Source: CAZSAT01 sp964604675 (lineage in GTDB: Bacteria > Myxococcota_A > UBA796 > CAJQPC01). From it: a stretch of DNA of 61,218 bases. The DNA is taken from positions 1-61,218 of the forward strand of contig CAZSAT010000030.1 of NCBI GenBank assembly GCA_964604675.1. The letters run 5' to 3'. Both the position numbers and the translations under genes were made by a program. Shown piece after piece: positions 51,009-59,935 of the stretch (positions are counted from its first letter, which is position 1; every line of letters begins with the position of its first letter). The notes under the pieces were generated by a model that was given only the letters and a program-made list of their open reading frames with translations, made no database searches and was not told where the DNA came from.

Positions 51009-53648
51009 ATGCTCAGCGCCCTGCTCATCGCCCCGCTCGCCCTCGGCACCACCCCTCGCTGGGCCTTCGTGCACGCCATGGACAACGTGGCCGACGGCGA
51101 CTGGCAGCTCGGAGCCAACGACGACTGGGGGCCCACCCTCTCCGGCTCGGAGGCCCCCTACCTGGGCGGTCTCAACGCCATGTTCCGGGCCACCGGCGAC
51201 CCCGACTTCCTCGTGGAGGCCGTGCGCCACGCTGACGCGATCATGGAGGCCCGCAACGACGCCCGCGGCGTCACCGACTTCACGAACGAGGCCACGCCGT
51301 GCTGGCGGGACATGTACTACACGGGCGGCACGCCCTACTGCTGGGTCATCCACACCGGCGCCATCCTCGGGCCGGTCGTGGAGACCGCAGTGCTCATCGA
51401 GCAGAGCCGCTTCGGCGACCTGCTCGCCGAGGACGGTGCCCCACTGAGCGAGCACGCCGCCGCGTACACCACCGGGGCGATCGAGACCTTCGACTTCCAC
51501 GAGGAGCAGTGGCACAGCACGGGCGGCTATAGGATCCGCTCGGACGCCACCTTCCTGGGCACGGAGGCGGGCACGCTCAACCCGCTGAACGGCAGCTCGG
51601 TGATGGCCACGGCCGCCCTGCACGTCTACGACCTGACCGGCGACGAGCACTACCTGCAGCGCGCCCTCGACATCGGCGCGCGCTGGTTCGACAACCTCGT
51701 CGAGACCCCGCTGGGTGGGGCGACCTGGAGCTACTACACCGACGACATGATCAACCTCGGGGAGGACATCGGGCACGCCGAGCCGAGCGTGCGCATGGCC
51801 GGGGCGCTCTGGAAGCGCGGCGAGCTCGTGCACGACCGCCAGATCGAGCTGCTCGTCACCAGCCTCACCACCGCCGTGTACGTGAACGACGAGACGCTGC
51901 TCTCCAACCTGATGGGCGGTACCGAGAACTACCTGGACTACCAGTACAGCTCCCGCGGCTGGCTGGGGTTGAGCAGCTTCGACCCGGCGGTCTACGCCGT
52001 CGTGCGCAACCTCTACGCGGCCACGGCACCGGCCGAGCACACCACCGCCGGGGGCATCGCGGGGGCCTGGGGCCGGCTGGCCGAAGAGCAGATCCCTCTG
52101 TGCCTCGGCACCACGGCCACCGCCACCACCGTCACGGTGACCACCGCCGAGCCCTGCCTGGTCGAGCTCGATCTCACCGCCGACGCCGACGTCACGGCCA
52201 CCACGGGCGATCAGCAGGTGGCGGTCTTCGTGGCCACCGAGGGTCGAGCGCGCTGGCTGCCGGCCACCGCCGACACCACCTTCACCCTGGCGTCCGAGGG
52301 CGCGTTCAGCTTCGTCCTGCGCGACGCCGTCGCACCGACCATCGTCTCCAGCCCCGACCGGGAGGCCACCGTCGGCAGCACCTGGACCTACGAGGCGGAA
52401 GGAAGCGGAGCCGAGCCCTTCTGGTGGACCCTGTCCGAAGGCCCCATCGAGGCACGGGTCGACCCGGCCACCGGCGTGCTCACCTGGACCCCGGAAGCCT
52501 CGGGCGAGACCGAGCTCGTGCTGCGCCTCGACACCGACGCGGGCTCGATCGAGCAGAGCATCACCGTGTGCGTCGACGTCGACTGCCCGGACCCGGTCGA
52601 CACCGACCCGGGAAGCGACACGGACCCGCCCGACACCGCCGCGCCCGACACCGGCCAGCCCGCCGGATACGACAGCGACGCAACGGTCCCGGCCGACACC
52701 GGCGGCCCCACCGAGACCGGCTGCGGCTGCGGCCACGTGGGCGGCGCGGGCTGGTCGCTCATCCTGCTCGCCGCGGTGGCGACCCGCCGGCGGTGGGCGG
52801 TCACCGCAGCGGTGTTGCTCGGACTCGAGGCCGTCCCGGTCGAGGCCACCGCGGGGTCGCCGGTCGCGGTCACCATCACCGCCGGCCACGGCCACACCTG
52901 CGCCCTGTTGGACGACGGCTCGGTCACCTGCTGGGGATCCGAAGCCCACGGCCAGACCACGGTCCCTGCGGGCACCTTCGAGCAGCTCGACGCGGGGTGG
53001 TTCCACACCTGCGGGATGCTCGACGACGGCTCGGCCACCTGCTGGGGGGACGGCGGCGACGAGCAGACGGCGCTGACCTCGCTGCCCTTCACCGCGGTGT
53101 TCGGCAGCTACCACCACGGCGTGGGGCTCACCACGGACGGGGGCTTGTCGGTGTGGGGCGCGCACGGCGAGGCGGTGAGCAGCCAGGCCCCGTCCGGCTC
53201 CGGCTTCACCTCGGTGGCCTGCGGCAAGAACCACTGCTGCGCCCTCGACGCCGACGACGACGCCACGTGCTGGGGCCAGAACGGCCTCAACTCGGATCGG
53301 GAGGGCCCCTGGTCGGACTGGACCGCCGCCGCGGTGACCAGCTGCGCGCTCGACGACGGAGGCGCCCTGAGCTGCTTCGGCACGGGCGACTACGCTCCCG
53401 AGCCGCCGGAGGGCCTCGTGCTCGACGACGTGGCCTGCGGCACCCGCCACTGCTGCGGGCTCGAGGAGGGCGCGATCACCTGTTGGGGCGACGACACGGT
53501 CGCCGACCAGCTCGCGGCCCCCGAAGGCAGCTTCGTGGCGCTCGCGGCCGGCACCTGGCACACCTGCGCGCTCGATGCCGAAGGGGACGTGGCGTGCTGG
53601 GGGAACGACGCAGCGGGTCAGTCCAGCGTGCCGGCCGAGCTGCAGTAG
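51009..53648 (+). CDS. Glycosidase-like protein with internal MYXO-CTERM signal fused to RCC1 repeats
   Basis: This 879-aa frame looks like two proteins joined. Residues 1-340 follow a signal peptide with an (alpha/alpha)6-barrel pattern (WAFVHAMDNVADGDW, YLGGLNAMFRATGDP, YYTGGTPYCWVIHTG, YDLTGDEHYLQRALDIGARW), like glucuronyl epimerases or unsaturated glycosidases. Residues 440-530 resemble a putative Ig/cadherin domain (FWWTLSEGPIEARVDPATGVLTWTP), followed by an Asp-Thr-Pro linker. At 570-598 TGCGCGHVGGAGWSLILLAA ends in an RRR cluster: a MYXO-CTERM-like sorting signal, normally the very end of a protein. Yet the frame continues with a second signal-like stretch and six or seven RCC1-type repeats (HTCALLDDGSVTCWG) to 879. 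No ribosome site precedes the in-frame GTG at 52812. Loss of a stop codon between two genes is the simplest explanation. Confidence 0.8.
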   Translation: MLSALLIAPLALGTTPRWAFVHAMDNVADGDWQLGANDDWGPTLSGSEAPYLGGLNAMFRATGDPDFLVEAVRHADAIMEARNDARGVTDFTNEATPCWRDMYYTGGTPYCWVIHTGAILGPVVETAVLIEQSRFGDLLAEDGAPLSEHAAAYTTGAIETFDFHEEQWHSTGGYRIRSDATFLGTEAGTLNPLNGSSVMATAALHVYDLTGDEHYLQRALDIGARWFDNLVETPLGGATWSYYTDDMINLGEDIGHAEPSVRMAGALWKRGELVHDRQIELLVTSLTTAVYVNDETLLSNLMGGTENYLDYQYSSRGWLGLSSFDPAVYAVVRNLYAATAPAEHTTAGGIAGAWGRLAEEQIPLCLGTTATATTVTVTTAEPCLVELDLTADADVTATTGDQQVAVFVATEGRARWLPATADTTFTLASEGAFSFVLRDAVAPTIVSSPDREATVGSTWTYEAEGSGAEPFWWTLSEGPIEARVDPATGVLTWTPEASGETELVLRLDTDAGSIEQSITVCVDVDCPDPVDTDPGSDTDPPDTAAPDTGQPAGYDSDATVPADTGGPTETGCGCGHVGGAGWSLILLAAVATRRRWAVTAAVLLGLEAVPVEATAGSPVAVTITAGHGHTCALLDDGSVTCWGSEAHGQTTVPAGTFEQLDAGWFHTCGMLDDGSATCWGDGGDEQTALTSLPFTAVFGSYHHGVGLTTDGGLSVWGAHGEAVSSQAPSGSGFTSVACGKNHCCALDADDDATCWGQNGLNSDREGPWSDWTAAAVTSCALDDGGALSCFGTGDYAPEPPEGLVLDDVACGTRHCCGLEEGAITCWGDDTVADQLAAPEGSFVALAAGTWHTCALDAEGDVACWGNDAAGQSSVPAELQ

Positions 53649-53652
53649 CCCG

Positions 53653-54375
53653 CTACCGCTTCCCCTGGGTCGCCCGCGCCAGCGCCAGGATCTCGTTCCG
53701 GTACAGCTCCCCGCCCACGGTGCCGCGGGGGTTGATCAGGATGCTCCCGATGCGCGGCAGCGCCGCCAGCATCGGGAAGAGCTCGATGCCAGGCATGCGC
53801 CGAACCGCCGGCGAGCGCGGGTCCCACGCCAGCAGCTGGTCGAAGCCGGTGAACGCCGCCACCACCTGCCAGCCCTCCAGGTCGCCCACCACCGCCGGTC
53901 CGTCCGCGTGCACGGGCACGAGCAGGTCGGCGCCCAGCACCGCGCCGTACACGCGGTTCCGGCTGGGCATGTCGCGCTCCTTCGCGAGGGTGCGCATCGC
54001 GGCCAGCAAGCGCGCGTCGTCGAGGCTCGGCCGGTCTCCGGGCCGCAGCACCGCGGTCAGCTGCTCATCGCCGTACACCTCGCGCAGGGTCTCCGCGAGA
54101 CGCGCCGCCAGCGCCTCGGGCTCCGGCCTCACCACGATGCGACCCAGGCTCGGTCGACCCGCCAGGCGGGTGAAGCCCCGCGCGCGCAGGGTCTGCACCT
54201 GGTCCGGCCGGAGCTTCACGTGCGCCGAGCCCGCTGCCAGCACCAGCACCCGGTCGTCAGCGGCCGCGGCCTCCACGACCAGGAAGCCCGAGGCTCCCGA
54301 CACGACCACCCGGCTCGCATCGCGGGGGTCGTCGGCCAGCGCGCGGAGCGCGTCGACGATCGAAGAGGTGCTCAT
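53653..54375 (-). CDS. SseB-family protein
   Basis: This 240-aa cytoplasmic protein matches the SseB N-terminal domain in its second half: LLVPVHADGPAVVGDLEGWQVVAAFTGFDQLLAWDPR, then LFPMLAALPRIGSILINPRGTVGGELYRNEI. The first 110 residues resemble a type III chaperone-like or unnamed alpha/beta domain (VVVSGASGFLVVEAAAADDRVLVLAAGS). Such proteins are found in many bacteria without type III systems, with unknown function. The stop lies 4 bp from that of the convergent RCC1 gene. Confidence 0.72.
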   Translation of the reverse strand: MSTSSIVDALRALADDPRDASRVVVSGASGFLVVEAAAADDRVLVLAAGSAHVKLRPDQVQTLRARGFTRLAGRPSLGRIVVRPEPEALAARLAETLREVYGDEQLTAVLRPGDRPSLDDARLLAAMRTLAKERDMPSRNRVYGAVLGADLLVPVHADGPAVVGDLEGWQVVAAFTGFDQLLAWDPRSPAVRRMPGIELFPMLAALPRIGSILINPRGTVGGELYRNEILALARATQGKR

Positions 54376-54449
54376 CGGCGCCCTGTAGCGCCCGCGCCGC
54401 CCCCGCGCTCAGCGCCGGCCACGGTTAGCCTGCTCCCCCGGAGGTCGCC

Positions 54450-55721
54450 GTGCTGCTCGCCCTTGTCGCCTGCCAACCCACCGCCGACACCGCCGTCGAC
54501 ACGGCGCCGGTCAGCCAGGTCTACGAGGACTGCGACCCCAGCATCCTCATCCCGGTGGGCAACCTCGCCGAAGCCCCGGAGGATCCGGCCGACGCGCACG
54601 CCGAGACCTACGGCACCGAGACCCCGGATCCCTTCCACGTGCGCTACCAGTGGCCGGCTCGCGACCCCTCGAAGTCCGCGGGGTTCCTCTGGCGCACCGA
54701 CCTCGACACCCTCGCCTCGCAGCTCCAGATCGGCCCGGCCAGCGGGTTTCCCGACAACGCCACCACCCACGACGGCGGCAGCTTCCTCTTCGGCACCGGC
54801 ACCGTCGGCGAGGGCGCCTACCGGGCCCACGAGGTCCGCGTGTGCGGCCAGCTCGAGCCCGACACCGTGTACAGCTACCGGGTGGGCGGCGAGGGGCACT
54901 GGTCGAGCACCTTCGGCTTCTCCACCCCGGCCGCGCCCAACAGCTTCGACACCTTCCGGGTGGGCATCGCGGGCGACTCCCGCGGCGCCTACGACACCTG
55001 GGGTCAGGTGCTCGCCGCCATGGACGCCCACGAGCCGGACTTCTTCCTGGTCACCGGCGACCTGATCGAGCTCGGCACCTCCCAGTCGGAGTGGGACGAC
55101 TGGTTCGAGGCCAGCGGCAGCATCCTGGCCCAGAAGGCGCTGATCTCCGCCCACGGCAACCACGAGTTCCTGGCCCAGAACTACTTCGCCCAGTTCGCCT
55201 TCCCCGGAAACGAGGAGTGGTTCGCGGTCGAGTACGGCGACGCCTTGTTCCTCACCCTGAACGACACGGTGCGGGACTCCGAGCACCTGGCCACCGTGCA
55301 GGTCGACTTCCTGCAGCAGGAGCTCTCCGCCTTCGAGGGCCGCTGGACCGTCGGCAACCACCACCAGTCCACCTACTCCACCTGCTCCACGCACAACTCC
55401 GACCTCACCGCTCGGGAGGCATGGACCCCGGTGTTCGACGAGCACGAGGTCGACGTGGTGTTCGCCGGCCACAACCACGTCTACGAGCGCTCGGTCCCGA
55501 TCCGCAACGACACCCAGGTCGCCGCCAGCGACGGCACGATCTACGTGGTCACCGGAGGCGCCGGCGCGCCGCTCTACAACGGCTTCGACGAAGACTGGTT
55601 CAACGCGGTCGCCACGTCCACCGAGCACTACCTGATCGCGGACTTCGGACCCAGCGCCATCGACGTGGTGGCGCGCGACCTGAAGGGCAACGTGATCGAC
55701 AGCTTCTCGATCGCGCGCTGA
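54450..55721 (+). CDS. Purple-acid-phosphatase-like metallophosphoesterase lipoprotein
   Basis: This 423-aa lipoprotein starts GTG (GGAGG 5 nt before) with the very short signal MLLALVAC, Cys at 8. An N-terminal FN3-like part (residues 60-170; CGQLEPDTVYSYRVG) precedes a calcineurin-type phosphatase domain with metal ligands in GIAGDSRGAYD, VTGDLIELG, AHGNHEF, VGNHHQS and FAGHNHVYER. This order matches purple acid phosphatases that hydrolyse phosphate monoesters in the periplasm or at the surface. Substrate is unreadable. It is divergent from the SseB-like gene (74 bp between). Confidence 0.9.
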   Translation: MLLALVACQPTADTAVDTAPVSQVYEDCDPSILIPVGNLAEAPEDPADAHAETYGTETPDPFHVRYQWPARDPSKSAGFLWRTDLDTLASQLQIGPASGFPDNATTHDGGSFLFGTGTVGEGAYRAHEVRVCGQLEPDTVYSYRVGGEGHWSSTFGFSTPAAPNSFDTFRVGIAGDSRGAYDTWGQVLAAMDAHEPDFFLVTGDLIELGTSQSEWDDWFEASGSILAQKALISAHGNHEFLAQNYFAQFAFPGNEEWFAVEYGDALFLTLNDTVRDSEHLATVQVDFLQQELSAFEGRWTVGNHHQSTYSTCSTHNSDLTAREAWTPVFDEHEVDVVFAGHNHVYERSVPIRNDTQVAASDGTIYVVTGGAGAPLYNGFDEDWFNAVATSTEHYLIADFGPSAIDVVARDLKGNVIDSFSIAR

Positions 55722-55802
55722 GCTGCAGCTGCACAACCACGGGTCGAACGCGCGGAACCTGGGGCACTTCCGGGTGAGCCGGTAGCCGATTAGCCTGGCA
55801 GG

Positions 55803-56927
55803 GTGCTGATGCTCGCCCTTGCCTGCCCCGCGCCTGTCGAATCGGAGCCGATCGACGGGCGCATCGACAGCGCTGCGCCAAGCGCCGACCCGGCCGACCC
55901 GGCCGACACCGATCCGGCCGACTCCGGCCCGCCCGACACCCAGCCCCCCGAGGACACCGCCGCGGAACCGGTCACCGCCCCGGACTACAGCCAGCCGGGG
56001 GCCTGGTCCGCCGCGCACCTCGCCGCCGAGACGGTGAACGGAGGCGGTGACGCGCTCTACCTGCAGGTCTGGTACCCCACCGAGGCCGAGGGACCCGCCC
56101 GGATCTACGGCTGGGAGGGTTACCAGTTCACCGGGGACGCGGTCGCCGACGCCGCCCCGGCGTGCGCCACCCCACGGCCCGTCATGGTGCACAGCCACGG
56201 CAACGCGTCCATCTCCTGGGAGATGTTCTGGTGGCAGGAGCTCGCCGCCACGCACGGCTGGATCACCGTCGCGCCCGACCATCCGGGCAACACCTTCTAC
56301 GACAGCACCCAGGACTTCGCGACGCTGCTCGTGCAGCGGCCCGCCGACCTCGTCTCCACCTTCGACTGGCTCGTGGAACAGAGCGCGTCCGGCGACTCCC
56401 CGCTGGCGGGCTGCGTCGACCCGGAGGCCGGCTACGTGGTGACCGGCTGGTCCTTCGGCGGCTACACCGCGTACGTCACGGGCGGCGCGTTGGCGAACGG
56501 GTCCGGCGGCGAAGCGACCGCCGATCGGTCGGACGAGCGGGTGACCGCCGTGGTGACCTACGCCCCCTGGGACGGCGCCGAGAACCTGACCACGGGCACC
56601 TCCGCCATCGACGTGCCCGTGCTCAGTGTGGGCGCCGCCCGCGACGCCACCGTGGGCCAGCAGTACCTCGACCTCTACGAGCCCGTCACGTCGCTGCCGC
56701 GTGGCCTCGCGGCCTTCGCGAACGCGGGCCACCTGAGCTTCACGCCGATCTACTGCACGCTGCCCGGCGACGGCTGTGGCGACGCCTTCGTCGACACCGA
56801 GCGCTTCAAGACCGCGGTGGGCCTCGCCACCCTGGCCTTCCTCGGCCACGTCCGCGGCGAACAGGGCGCCGTCGAGCAACTGCCCGCCGAAGACGAAGAG
56901 CTCAGCTGGGATCTCACGCTGGAGTGA
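55803..56927 (+). CDS. Secreted alpha/beta hydrolase lipoprotein
   Basis: This 374-aa protein starts GTG with the short signal MLMLALAC, Cys at 8, followed by a Pro-Asp-Thr linker (DPADPADTDPADSGPPDT). The hydrolase domain has LYLQVWYPTEAEG, MVHSHGNASISW (oxyanion region), the nucleophile in VTGWSFGGYTAY, and ARDATVGQQYLDLYE, then NAGHLSF near the end for the catalytic His. It resembles PAF-acetylhydrolase or chlorophyllase-type serine esterases with a dienelactone-like fold. It acts outside the cytoplasm. It lies 81 bp after the phosphatase gene and may share its transcript. Confidence 0.85.
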   Translation: MLMLALACPAPVESEPIDGRIDSAAPSADPADPADTDPADSGPPDTQPPEDTAAEPVTAPDYSQPGAWSAAHLAAETVNGGGDALYLQVWYPTEAEGPARIYGWEGYQFTGDAVADAAPACATPRPVMVHSHGNASISWEMFWWQELAATHGWITVAPDHPGNTFYDSTQDFATLLVQRPADLVSTFDWLVEQSASGDSPLAGCVDPEAGYVVTGWSFGGYTAYVTGGALANGSGGEATADRSDERVTAVVTYAPWDGAENLTTGTSAIDVPVLSVGAARDATVGQQYLDLYEPVTSLPRGLAAFANAGHLSFTPIYCTLPGDGCGDAFVDTERFKTAVGLATLAFLGHVRGEQGAVEQLPAEDEELSWDLTLE

Positions 56928-56975
56928 GCCCGTCGCGGCCGGCAAGTCCCTCCCGGGACGTTAGGCCCCCTATCG

Positions 56976-58013
56976 ATGAAGGTCCCCGCCCAGCTCGAGC
57001 CGCTCTTCGAGGTCGGCGTCGTCCTCGAGGTCATCCGCCCGCTGATGTCGGGCAAGGAAGCCGCCGTCTACCTGGTGGACACCACCCACGGGGTGTGCGT
57101 CGCCAAGATCTACAAGCAGGCGCACGAGCGCAGCTTCCGTCAGCGGTCGGCTTACGCCGAAGGGCGCCTGGTGCGCAACAGCCGCCAGAAGCGCGCCATG
57201 GCCAAGGGCAGCCGCTACGGCAAGCGGCTCCTGGAAGAAGCCTGGCAGAACGCCGAGGTCGATCAGCTCTTCCGGCTCCATGCCGCCGGCGTCCGGGTGC
57301 CCCAGCCCTTCCACGCCGGCGAGAACGTGCTGTTGATGGAGCTCATCGCCGACGAGCACGGCGATCCCGCCCCCCGGCTCTTCGACGTCGACCTCAGCAG
57401 GGGCGAAGCCCGCGCCATGCACAGCCACCTGGTCCACCAGGTGATGAAGATGCTGTGCGCCGGCACGGTGCACGGCGATCTGAGCGAGTACAACATCCTG
57501 ATGGCGGCCGACGGTCCGGTCATCATCGACCTCCCCCAGGCCACCGACGCCAGCCACAACCGCAACAGCGAGCGGCTGCTGCTGCGCGACGTGAAGAACC
57601 TCAAGAACTACCTGGGGCGCTTCGATCCCGGCCTGAAGAAGACCCGCTACGGCGCCGAGATGTGGTGGCTCTACACCCGAGGCGAGCTCGACCCCGACAC
57701 CGTGCTCACGGGCCGCTTCACCAACAAGCGCGACGCCGACACCCGGGCCGTGCTCCGTGAGATCGAAGCCGCCGCGGAAGAGGCGGCGTTCCGGCCGGAG
57801 AGCAAGTACGCGGCCAAGAAGGCGAAGAAGCTGGCCGAGGCGAACGCCGAGCGCGAACGCGCCCGCCAGCAGAAGGCGGCCCCCAAGCCCGCTCGGAACA
57901 AGCACGACCGACCCCAGGGGGGCCCGAAGCACGACAGCAACCAGGCGCCGGACTCGAGCAAGAAGCCCCGTCGCCGCCGTCGCCGTCGCCGCCCCCGGGG
58001 CAACACGGGCTGA
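56976..58013 (+). CDS. RIO-type serine/threonine kinase
   Basis: This 345-aa protein has the RIO1-type kinase core: MSGKEAAVYLVDT (ATP loop), VCVAKIYKQ (catalytic Lys), LLMELIAD hinge, VHGDLSEYNIL (catalytic loop, Asp as base) and VIIDLPQAT (metal loop). RIO kinases act in ribosome maturation in eukaryotes and archaea; bacterial roles are unknown. The C-terminal 65 residues are highly basic and end with a run of eight Arg, a likely RNA-binding tail. The ATG of the sulfatase overlaps its stop as TGATG, so translation is coupled, though the two proteins work in different compartments. Confidence 0.93.
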   Translation: MKVPAQLEPLFEVGVVLEVIRPLMSGKEAAVYLVDTTHGVCVAKIYKQAHERSFRQRSAYAEGRLVRNSRQKRAMAKGSRYGKRLLEEAWQNAEVDQLFRLHAAGVRVPQPFHAGENVLLMELIADEHGDPAPRLFDVDLSRGEARAMHSHLVHQVMKMLCAGTVHGDLSEYNILMAADGPVIIDLPQATDASHNRNSERLLLRDVKNLKNYLGRFDPGLKKTRYGAEMWWLYTRGELDPDTVLTGRFTNKRDADTRAVLREIEAAAEEAAFRPESKYAAKKAKKLAEANAERERARQQKAAPKPARNKHDRPQGGPKHDSNQAPDSSKKPRRRRRRRRPRGNTG

Positions 58014-59230
58014 TGCTGGCGCTCCTGTGGGCCTGCCACGGCACGCCGGGTCCCGGGGTGGTGGTGGTCATCGCCGACGACCTCGGGGTCGACGCGCTCG
58101 CCGCCTACGCCGACGTGTGGCCGGGCGACGAGCGGAGCTACGCCACCACGCCAACCCTCGACGCCATCTGCTCCGACGGGCTGCGCTTCGAGAACGCCTG
58201 GAGCTACCCCACCTGCTCGCCCACGCGGGCGGCGATGCTCACGGGGCGTCACGGGTACCGCACCGGCATCGACGGCCCGATGGACGACAGCGAGGCCCTC
58301 GCGGCCGACGAGCCCTTCCTGCCGGCGGTGCTGGCCTCGGCCGGGGTGCGCTCCGGCCTGTTCGGCAAGTGGCACCTGGGCACCGCCGGGGGCGACGACA
58401 GCCCGCGCGCGGCGGGCTTCGAGCGCTACGCCGGCTACCTTCACGGCGAGCTGCGTTCCTACGAGGACTGGGGCCGCACGGTCGACGGCGTGACCGAGCA
58501 GGAGACGGGCTACGCCACCAGCGTGCACGTCGACGACGCCGTCGACTGGTTGCGCGGCATCGACGGCGATCCCTGGATGGCGTGGTTGGCGTTCACGGCT
58601 CCCCACGAGCCCTTCCACGTGCCGCCCTGGCGGCTCACCACCTCCGACCTGTCCGGCGTGCACTGCGACGACGACCCCGAGCCCTGCTTCCAGGGGGCCC
58701 TCGAGGCCCTGGACACCGAACTGGAGCGCTTCCTCGACAAGGCCGGGCGCTGGGGTGAGGCGCCCACCGTCGTGCTGGTCGGCGACAACGGGAGCCCGCA
58801 CCGCGCGGGGGCCGGCGGGCCCGGTCGCGCCAAGGGAAGCCTCTACCAGGGGGGGTTGCACGTGCCGCTGTGCATCTCGGGGAGCGGCATCGAGGCCGGG
58901 AGCGAGGACGGGCTCGCGCACGTGGTCGACGTGTACGCCACCGTCGCCGAGCAGTTCTCGGTCAACCTCGAAGAGGCCGAGGGGAGCGACTCCGTCAGCC
59001 TCCTCACGGGGTCGCGGGAGCTCGCCTTCGCCGAGACCTGGGGCCTGGAGCGCACCTGGCTCGAGGGCCGCGCGATCCGCGACGAGCGCTGGAAGCTCTT
59101 GCCCGACCACGACGAGCTCTACGACCTGGTCGACGACCCCTTCGAGGCCTACAACCTGCACGGGAAGCAGGAGGGAGCGGAGGCCCAGGACCGCCTGGAA
59201 GAGGCGCTTCCGGTGGGCTCGGGTCGGTAG
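58013..59230 (+). CDS. Sulfatase lipoprotein
   Basis: This 405-aa protein starts with the short signal MLALLWAC, Cys at 8. The sulfatase signature CSPTRAAMLTGRHGYRTG has the CxPxR motif at 68-72, where Cys is converted to formylglycine, followed by LFGKWHLG (residues about 117-124) and VLVGDNGSPH with metal ligands. The start also has IADDLGVDALAAY. It would hydrolyse sulfate esters outside the inner membrane; the substrate is not readable and a maturase must be encoded elsewhere. Export through Sec before folding means formylglycine would have to form in the cytoplasm (anaerobic-type enzyme). Its start overlaps the RIO kinase stop. Confidence 0.93.
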   Translation: MLALLWACHGTPGPGVVVVIADDLGVDALAAYADVWPGDERSYATTPTLDAICSDGLRFENAWSYPTCSPTRAAMLTGRHGYRTGIDGPMDDSEALAADEPFLPAVLASAGVRSGLFGKWHLGTAGGDDSPRAAGFERYAGYLHGELRSYEDWGRTVDGVTEQETGYATSVHVDDAVDWLRGIDGDPWMAWLAFTAPHEPFHVPPWRLTTSDLSGVHCDDDPEPCFQGALEALDTELERFLDKAGRWGEAPTVVLVGDNGSPHRAGAGGPGRAKGSLYQGGLHVPLCISGSGIEAGSEDGLAHVVDVYATVAEQFSVNLEEAEGSDSVSLLTGSRELAFAETWGLERTWLEGRAIRDERWKLLPDHDELYDLVDDPFEAYNLHGKQEGAEAQDRLEEALPVGSGR

Positions 59231-59249
59231 CCGGGCGCCCTCGAGCGCG

Positions 59250-59654
59250 TCAGCTCGCCGCCACCACCACCCCGAGCACGGCGGCCACCGCGCCGCAGCA
59301 CCACCCCGCCACCAGCAGCGCTCGGCCGGTGCGCCAGGCCTCGGGCCGACCGAACAACACGCCCACACCGCCTGCGGCCAGCGCCAGCGCCATCCACGCC
59401 AGGTGCTCCTTGCGCTCGAAGAGCAGGCTCACCTCGACCGGCAGGTCGGGCTTCACGAGCTCCCGGTACTCCGGGTAGAGCCACCAGCCCCCCGCGTAGG
59501 CCACCAGCAAGAGCCCCGCGCCCGCGCCCACCGCCCACCGCGTTCCCCGGGTGACCCGCTTCCTCCGACCAAGCGTCACCACCGGGTGCAGGAGCGCCGC
59601 CAACGCCAGCACGGCGAGGTGCCCGTGCACCCGCTCCAGCAGGTCGAAGCTCAC
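59250..59654 (-). CDS. Small four-TM membrane protein
   Basis: This 134-aa protein starts GTG (overlapping the previous stop as GTGA). It has four TM helices (VHGHLAVLALAALLHPVV, WAVGAGAGLLLVAYAGGWWLY, HLAWMALALAAGGVGVLFG, LLVAGWCCGAVAAVLGVVV). His residues at the ends of helices 1 and 3 (HGHLAVLALAALLHP, KEHLAW) could bind haem, as in small cytochrome-b-like proteins; this is inference. It is the last gene of the radical-SAM operon. Confidence 0.72.
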   Translation of the reverse strand: MSFDLLERVHGHLAVLALAALLHPVVTLGRRKRVTRGTRWAVGAGAGLLLVAYAGGWWLYPEYRELVKPDLPVEVSLLFERKEHLAWMALALAAGGVGVLFGRPEAWRTGRALLVAGWCCGAVAAVLGVVVAAS

Positions 59655-59935
59655 GGCACCGCCACCACGGCCGCCGCCGAGGCGGCCACCGCCCACCACC
59701 ACCACCGTGCTTCCAGCACCCGCAGGGCCTCGGTCTCCGAGAGACCCCAGCCCGCCAGGAGGCCCACCACCAGCCCCACCACCCCGGCCGACGCGGCCCG
59801 CCAGTAGTACGGCACGGTGGCGGTCAACAGGATCACCCCGCCCTCGTCGCCAGCGTCCACCAGCCGCAGCACCGCGTAGGCCACGCACGCCAGCACCGCG
59901 CCGAGCAGCACGCCCGCGGCCCCCCGCGCGCTCAC
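59651..59935 (-). CDS. Small three-TM membrane protein
   Basis: This 94-aa protein starts GTG at 59935, overlapping the radical-SAM stop as GTGA; its own stop overlaps the next GTG in the same way. Three hydrophobic helices (GVLLGAVLACVAYAVLRLV, WRAASAGVVGLVVGLLAGWGL, WWWWAVAASAAAVVAV) make it an integral membrane protein. No family is recognised. The tight 4-nt overlaps on both sides imply that the three proteins are made together. Confidence 0.75.
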   Translation of the reverse strand: MSARGAAGVLLGAVLACVAYAVLRLVDAGDEGGVILLTATVPYYWRAASAGVVGLVVGLLAGWGLSETEALRVLEARWWWWAVAASAAAVVAVP

